64,000 bases of DNA from Georgenia daeguensis (GTDB lineage: Bacteria > Actinomycetota > Actinomycetes > Actinomycetales > Actinomycetaceae): contig NZ_BAABBA010000002.1 in assembly GCF_039537705.1 (NCBI RefSeq), forward strand, positions 186,001 to 250,000. Direction: 5' to 3'. Below, piece after piece: positions 62,121-64,000 of this stretch. Positions within the stretch are counted from its first letter, which is position 1; every line of letters starts with the position of its first letter. The position numbers were made by a program, and so were the translations under genes. The notes under the pieces are model-generated. The model saw only the letters and a list, made by a program, of their open reading frames with translations, did no database searches and was not told the origin of the DNA.

Positions 62121-63233
62121 CTACCGGCTGTCCCCCGGGCGGGCGGCGATCCGTTCGCGGACGCTGCCCGCCCGGATGAGGGCCTTCCGGGCGAGCCTCC
62201 GCAGCCGGGCGGACCCGAGCACCACGGCCGTCAGCCGCTCCGCCGGCCAGTGCCGGGCCGTGTGCGCCGCGTGGCTCACACGGTCGCGCGCGACCGCCCC
62301 GCTCACGAGGGCGATCCCGGCGTTGCTCAGCCGGTCCTTGTACGGCTCGTCGCCCTTCCCGAGGTCCAGGACGTCCGCGCCGTGCTCGGCCATCGCCTCC
62401 GCCAGCTCCAGGCAGAGCAGGAGCCCGGGCGAGTAGGGCCCGAACCGCGGGTCGTAGACAGGGAACCACCACGCCACGGTCCGGCGGGACTGCAGGCCCA
62501 GGTGGGCCGCCACCACGGCATCGCCCGCGTAGAGGACCGTGAGGGGCGCACCGAAGTCGGGGTCGCGCACGTCGAGCAGGTCGTGCACGAGGACCCGGTT
62601 GGCGGGGTCGGCAAATCGGTCCCTCCGTCCCGTCCTGCGGTACTGGTCGGACTTCCAGGTCAGCACCTGGTCGAGCAGGGCATGGTCCCGGACGTCGAAG
62701 ACCAGCCGGACGTCGCCGTGCTCGCGCGCCAGCTTCCGGCGCTTGCGCGCGTTCGTCTGGAAGAGCGACTTCGACGACGACTGCTTGTCGCGGACGTAGG
62801 CCTCGTAGCCGCCGGAGAGGTCCAGGGCGGGCGAGACCTCCCTGACGTACCGCGCGTGCCCGGTCCGCAGCCAGGGCTCCTGGGCCGCGAGGAGGTGGTC
62901 GAACTCGAGCACGCGCAGCCCGCCCGCGCGCATGACCGAGGCCAGGTCGACGTCGAGCGTCTCGCGCGCGACGAGCCCCTGGACGTCGGACAGTCCCTTC
63001 GCCAGAGCCGCGCCGCGGCCGAGCCGGGCTCGCTCGAACGGCAGGTACCCGACCTCGCCCGCCGAGTCGGTCAGCACCGCGACCCGCGTCCGGTCGCGCA
63101 CCCTGGCCACCGCTGCCGCGAACTGCGGGCTCAAGAACGGGCTGTCGAGGGCGGGGCTGCTCGCCTGCACCGCCGTCCACCTCGCGACGTCGGCGTCCGC
63201 GAGCTCGTCGGGACGGACGATGTCCACCGGCAT
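62121..63233 (-). CDS. FemAB/GNAT-like acyltransferase (CelD/BcsL type)
   Basis: A 370-residue protein with a split GNAT fold. The key stretch is YEAYVRDKQSSSKSLFQTNA, then RKRRKLAREHGDVRLVFDV, followed by WKSDQYRRTGRRDRF, VVAAHLGLQSRRTVAWWFPV and LDLGKGDEPYKDRLSN. This is the Acetyltransf_6 type common in polysaccharide clusters, acylating sugars or transferring amino acids. ATG 63233 is chosen; the frame stays open upstream. A -10 TAGATT (63330-63325) lies about 90 bases before it. It is convergent with the secreted PKD protein. Confidence 0.85.
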   Translation of the reverse strand: MPVDIVRPDELADADVARWTAVQASSPALDSPFLSPQFAAAVARVRDRTRVAVLTDSAGEVGYLPFERARLGRGAALAKGLSDVQGLVARETLDVDLASVMRAGGLRVLEFDHLLAAQEPWLRTGHARYVREVSPALDLSGGYEAYVRDKQSSSKSLFQTNARKRRKLAREHGDVRLVFDVRDHALLDQVLTWKSDQYRRTGRRDRFADPANRVLVHDLLDVRDPDFGAPLTVLYAGDAVVAAHLGLQSRRTVAWWFPVYDPRFGPYSPGLLLCLELAEAMAEHGADVLDLGKGDEPYKDRLSNAGIALVSGAVARDRVSHAAHTARHWPAERLTAVVLGSARLRRLARKALIRAGSVRERIAARPGDSR

Positions 63234-63502
63234 GCTGACCTGACTCTCGGGATGGCCGCGCGCGTCCTCGCGCGTCCGGGCGCGGCCGGCGGCTGGTCCG
63301 GGCGCCGTCGGCCCGGGGGCTTCGAATCTAGCCCAGCCCCGTCCCGTCCCGTGCCCCTTCGGCCCGGCCGACGGGAGCGACCGCCGTCGCCCGTCCCGCT
63401 GGACCGGCCGGCCGAACCGGCGGAGACGGCGCCGGTCCAAGCGGCACCGCTCGAGCGCCCGCCGACGTTATGCTCAGGCCCCGCTCGCACGTCCAGGGAG
63501 AT
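63234..63502. promoter_or_regulatory. Divergent promoter region
   Basis: 269 bp without a gene. Rightward -10 TATGCT at 63469-63474 followed by CAGGGAG before GTG 63503; leftward -10 TAGATT at 63330-63325. No further motif recognised. Confidence 0.5.
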
Positions 63503-64000
63503 GTGTTGACACACCGTGACGCATTGCTGCGGCGCCTGGTCCTCAGCGTCCCGCCCCCCGCACCTGCCGCTCGGCGGCGGACGCGGGTGGCCGACGTCGA
63601 GCTCTCCGCGCCGCGGGTCGTCCTCGACGCGGACGGCTGGACCGACGCCCGCGTCCTCGCACGCCTCCACGGTCAGCCCGTCGCCGAGATCGACCTCGAC
63701 CTGGGAGACGGTCCTGTGACCACCAGGGACGTCGAGCAGCGGGTGCTCGACCGCGGCGACGGCGTGCTCGAGGACCACCTGAGGCGCGACGGGATCGACC
63801 GGCCAGGGCAGGAACCCCCCGCCGGCGCGGCGCGGCACCGGTGCCTCGAGGCGCTCCTGCCGACCACGCCGCGGCCCGCTGTCTCCGTGGTGATCCCCAC
63901 CCGGAACAGGGCGGGCCTGCTCGCCACCTGCCTGGACTCCGTGCTGGCCGTGCGGTATCCCGACCTCGAGGTCCTGGTGGTGGACAACGCCCCGGCAGAT
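63503..64000 (+). CDS. Family 2 glycosyltransferase, partial (cut by window end)
   Basis: Open frame from GTG 63503 to the end (166 codons). The first 125 residues form a beta-rich N-terminal segment (ADVELSAPRVVLDADGWTDA), then the GT-A start AVSVVIPTRNRAGLLATCLD and VLVVDNAPAD. GGGAG precedes the start. A fused N-terminal domain before GT2 is seen in some actinobacterial cell-surface transferases. Its end is outside the window. Confidence 0.8.
   Translation, partial: MLTHRDALLRRLVLSVPPPAPAARRRTRVADVELSAPRVVLDADGWTDARVLARLHGQPVAEIDLDLGDGPVTTRDVEQRVLDRGDGVLEDHLRRDGIDRPGQEPPAGAARHRCLEALLPTTPRPAVSVVIPTRNRAGLLATCLDSVLAVRYPDLEVLVVDNAPAD

Overview
The window is very GC-rich DNA with strong GC3 bias, dense genes and many leaderless-looking starts. 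It comes from an actinobacterium, probably a member of the Micrococcales (Cellulomonas/Georgenia-like); the genus is a guess. Gene order follows, from memory, the Mycobacterium tuberculosis segment from pepB through sucB/dlaT-lipB-lipA-glnA1-glnE-glnA2-panB to ahpE-aceE-Rv2242-fabD-acpM-kasA, so most of the window is conserved actinobacterial backbone.

Layout. 0.1-9.8 kb: DUF3043 protein, aldo/keto reductase, pyrD, two small membrane proteins, pepA, lpd, the double-lipoyl E2 gene (sucB/dlaT) and an epimerase-like gene. 9.9-14.5 kb: a degenerate kinase, lipB, lipA, DUF4191 and RDD proteins. 14.6-25.8 kb: nitrogen block. glnA lies behind a four-half-site GlnR-type operator, and glnA2-glnE are on the opposite strand; a polar amino acid ABC transporter and a PhoX phosphatase are inserted between them. 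26-34.6 kb: panB (with a small leaderless leader ORF), map, ppgK, rnpB (RNase P RNA), yaaA and a three-gene overlapping operon. 34.8-45.5 kb: tRNA-Val, ahpE-like, DUF3052, aceE, then a FasR-like activator and the FAS-II genes fabD-fabH-acpP-fabF. 45.6-50.8 kb: a two-component system whose kinase is fused to a DUF4173 membrane domain, then DUF3145, def and an SGNH hydrolase.

The accessory highlight is a 5.8 kb integrated element (50.85-56.70 kb) bounded by 47-bp direct repeats of the tRNA-Met 3' half. It carries an integrase and an XRE repressor on one strand. Divergent from them are an AlpA/Xis-like gene and a tightly overlapping cassette: a winged-helix protein with internal 22-bp iterons, a mini zinc-finger protein, a terminase-small-like HTH protein, a prohead-protease-like protein and small unknowns. 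This plan resembles phage-inducible chromosomal islands (phage satellites). The right end (57.4-64 kb), after tRNA-Asn, is the start of a surface-glycan cluster: three family-2 glycosyltransferases, a secreted PKD-domain protein and a FemAB/GNAT-like protein.

How the genes work together: lipB/lipA make the lipoyl cofactor for the E2 protein, which with aceE and lpd forms the pyruvate (and 2-oxoglutarate) dehydrogenase core. Its acetyl-CoA feeds the FasR-controlled fab operon. GlnR (presumed, encoded elsewhere) and GlnE would control glutamine synthetase at the transcriptional and post-translational levels.
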